Assembly (NCBI GenBank): GCA_016932895.1
Contig: JAFGCA010000697.1
Span: 1-15,756, forward strand
Length of the DNA stretch: 15,756 nt
Direction: 5' to 3'
Source: Sedimentisphaerales bacterium
GTDB lineage: Bacteria; Planctomycetota; Phycisphaerae; Sedimentisphaerales; SG8-4
The position numbers were made by a program, and so were the translations under genes. Of this stretch, positions 14,133 through 15,756 are shown piece after piece. The notes beneath the pieces are model-generated. The model saw nothing but the letters and a program-made list of their open reading frames with translations, was not told where the DNA came from and did not search any database. Positions within the stretch are counted from its first letter, which is position 1, and the number at the start of each line of letters is the position of its first letter.

Positions 14133-14306
14133 GGAAGGAGGTGGGCAAGCCGATCCAACCTTGATTTGACCTGCGATGAGAACTTTGGAAGTAGTGATGT
14201 AGGCGAGGCCGCGTCGCTGGACGGAACTGAGCAATGCGGCGGCGGAGCAGACGTGTTCTGGTGTGTGGCCGGAGCGCACAATCTGGTTTTTTGTTGAAGG
14301 AGGACC
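14133..14306 (+). promoter_or_regulatory. Leader RNA candidate upstream of the second exoprotein (copy B)
   Basis: Counterpart of copy A. AAGGAGGTG (14135-14143) has no usable start codon and is followed by two ACCT elements (14158-14161 and 14169-14172). Stem 1 is CCGCGT (14209-14214) with ATGCGG (14234-14239), and stem 2 is CTGG (14258-14261), 7-nt loop, CCGG (14269-14272). A run of six T (14287-14292) precedes the functional AAGGAGG (14297-14303). Relative to copy A, stem 1 shows G-C to G.U and a new C-G pair, and stem 2 shows U-A to U.G, so pairing is kept while sequence changes. Confidence 0.55.
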
Positions 14307-14309
14307 ACG

Positions 14310-15756
14310 ATGGTTCAGAAGTTTATCCTTTTGTTGGCCGCAGGCTTGATGCTTGCGTGCGCCAGCGGTACCGGCGCGCAGGAAGTCGAAAACAAGGTGC
14401 TCTTTGAGTACTGGTTCGACGCCTCGATCGGTGCCGACCTTGACTCACTTAAGGCCTTCACCGACTTCCCCCTGGCCCCGCACGAAGCCGAGTATCTGGA
14501 CGTCTTCGCGGCGGACAAGCCGAGCCAGGACTACTACGGCGGTCGCGGCAGGGCCTACCTCACTGCACCTGCCGACGGCGACTACACCTTCTGGGTCTTC
14601 AGCGACGACGACAGCGAGCTGTGGCTCAGCACCGACGACAGCGTGGCTAACGGCGTGCAGATCGCCGGCGTCGAAGGCTGGACCGGTTGGGAAGAATGGG
14701 CCAAGTACGAATCGCAGCAGTCCGCCCCCATAACGTTGGTAGCCGGGCAGCGGTACTACATCGAAGGTATCTACTCCGATGGTACCGGCGGCGGCTACAT
14801 GGGTGTCGGCTGGGCCGGCCCCGGCATCGGCGAGGACATCACCCTGATCACCGGTGATTACCTTACCGCCGTGGCGCCGAGCTGGGCCCCCAGAAGCCCC
14901 GATCCGGCCGATGGCGCGACCGATGTCCTCATGCCACTGCTCCAGTGGCAGGCCGCCCTGAACGCCGAGATGTACGACGTGTACTTCGGCGAGACTTCCG
15001 AACTGGGCGAAGGCGACTTCAAAGGCCGCCAGCCCGCGTTGATGTACTTCCATGTTCTGCCCCTCGTGCCCGGCATGACCTACTATTGGCGGGTCGACGC
15101 AGTCACTGCGGAAGGCAACATTTCCGAGGGCGCCGTCTGGAGCTTCACGGTCATGCCGATGGAAGCCCACGCTCCCTCACCGGCCGACGGCGCGGTGGAC
15201 GTCAGACCTGGCGCCCAATTGAGCTGGACGGCAGGCCAAGGCGCCGTATCGCACGAGGTCTATCTTGGCACCGATCCCGAGGCCCTGGAACTGAAGGCCA
15301 CGGGTGATGCGACCTCGTTTGATCCCGGTGGCCTGGACGGGTTCACCACCTACTACTGGAGAGTGGACGAGCCGGGCGTTCCCGGTCCGGTCTGGAGTTT
15401 CACCACGGTCAGCTACGTACCCGTCGGCCTCGATGAAGTCACGCTGGAGTACGACAACGCTGCCGAGCCGTTCACCTCCGAGCTGGCGCTGGATGTGCCG
15501 GCAGATCTGACCGCCGGCGGACTCAGCGGCGACCTGACGATGCGCTTCCAGGGCCGACCGGGTGCCGAAGGCGACGTCAGCATCGACGAAGCCACCGGGA
15601 CCTATCAGGTCAGCGGCTCCGGCGCCGACATCTGGGGCAGCGATGATCAGTTCCACTACGCCTACATGCAGTTGACCGGCGACGGCGAGATCAGTGCGCG
15701 CGTCACAGACATCGGCACCGGCACCAACAACTGGGCCAAGGGTGGCGTGATGATCC
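14310..15756 (+). CDS. Secreted modular protein with PA14-like and FN3-like domains, partial at the C-terminus
   Basis: The frame is open from ATG 14310 to the window edge (482 codons). Residues 1-23 are a signal peptide (FILLLAAGLMLACASGTGA); the Cys at 17 is not in a good lipobox, so signal peptidase I cleavage is favoured. A PA14-like domain follows at about 30-180 (DGDYTFWVFSDDDSELWLS, GQRYYIEGIYSDGTGGG). Two FN3-like modules (about 190-287 and 289-371) have TYYWRVD cores and end in WSFTV and WSFTT. About 378-430 resembles the back half of a carbohydrate-binding-like domain (LEYDN, LTMRFQGRPG). The last visible part (GADIWGSDDQFHYAYMQLTG, then NWAKGGVMI) looks like the DUF1349-type beta-sandwich common in planctomycete exoproteins. 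The FN3-like modules are clearly paralogous to those of the upstream gene. AAGGAGG lies 6 nt before the start. Likely role: extracellular polysaccharide binding. Confidence 0.92.
   Translation, partial: MVQKFILLLAAGLMLACASGTGAQEVENKVLFEYWFDASIGADLDSLKAFTDFPLAPHEAEYLDVFAADKPSQDYYGGRGRAYLTAPADGDYTFWVFSDDDSELWLSTDDSVANGVQIAGVEGWTGWEEWAKYESQQSAPITLVAGQRYYIEGIYSDGTGGGYMGVGWAGPGIGEDITLITGDYLTAVAPSWAPRSPDPADGATDVLMPLLQWQAALNAEMYDVYFGETSELGEGDFKGRQPALMYFHVLPLVPGMTYYWRVDAVTAEGNISEGAVWSFTVMPMEAHAPSPADGAVDVRPGAQLSWTAGQGAVSHEVYLGTDPEALELKATGDATSFDPGGLDGFTTYYWRVDEPGVPGPVWSFTTVSYVPVGLDEVTLEYDNAAEPFTSELALDVPADLTAGGLSGDLTMRFQGRPGAEGDVSIDEATGTYQVSGSGADIWGSDDQFHYAYMQLTGDGEISARVTDIGTGTNNWAKGGVMI

Overview
The window most likely comes from a Gram-negative member of the Planctomycetota, probably a Phycisphaerae-type heterotroph. 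I infer this from four things: an ECF sigma factor with a long membrane-anchored tail, a VPGA-type (PEP-CTERM-like) sorting tail, very large secreted proteins built from fibronectin-III-like, PA14 and LamG modules, and a lipid A-type acyltransferase that implies an outer membrane. No taxonomic marker gene is present, so this is an inference from gene style. Most genes are GC-rich (about 65% in a line I counted in the large exoprotein). The stretch from about 2.5 to 4.6 kb is visibly poorer in GC (47-55% in the lines I counted).

Layout, left to right: a partial secreted glycoside hydrolase family 2 enzyme (minus, runs off the left edge); a small DUF378 membrane protein (plus) ending in a long hairpin; a lower-GC minus-strand pair, a VPGA-tailed exoprotein followed by an unrecognised four-helix membrane protein; a short beta-carbonic-anhydrase-like protein (plus) meeting tail-to-tail a uroporphyrinogen-decarboxylase-like protein (minus) that carries a possible zinc motif; an ECF sigma factor fused to a membrane segment and a large outside domain (plus); a lipid A-type acyltransferase (minus) with a near-leaderless promoter; then two consecutive plus-strand modular exoproteins, the second running off the right edge.

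The most unusual content lies upstream of the two exoproteins. Each is preceded by a leader of about 170 nt. The two leaders align with each other over most of their length, about 66% identical in the first 74 aligned bases. Both start with a strong Shine-Dalgarno-like AAGGAGGTG that has no usable start codon, share two small stems in which substitutions keep pairing, and end in a U-run followed by the true AAGGAGG. I read this as a candidate cis-regulatory RNA, undescribed as far as I know. The gap between the two genes also holds two strong hairpins and a third AAGGAGGTGG.

Functionally the region looks like polysaccharide or surface-related biology (secreted GH2, modular carbohydrate-binding or adhesive exoproteins, a sorted exoprotein) mixed with unrelated housekeeping genes. 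No mobile element, CRISPR array, rRNA or tRNA was seen.
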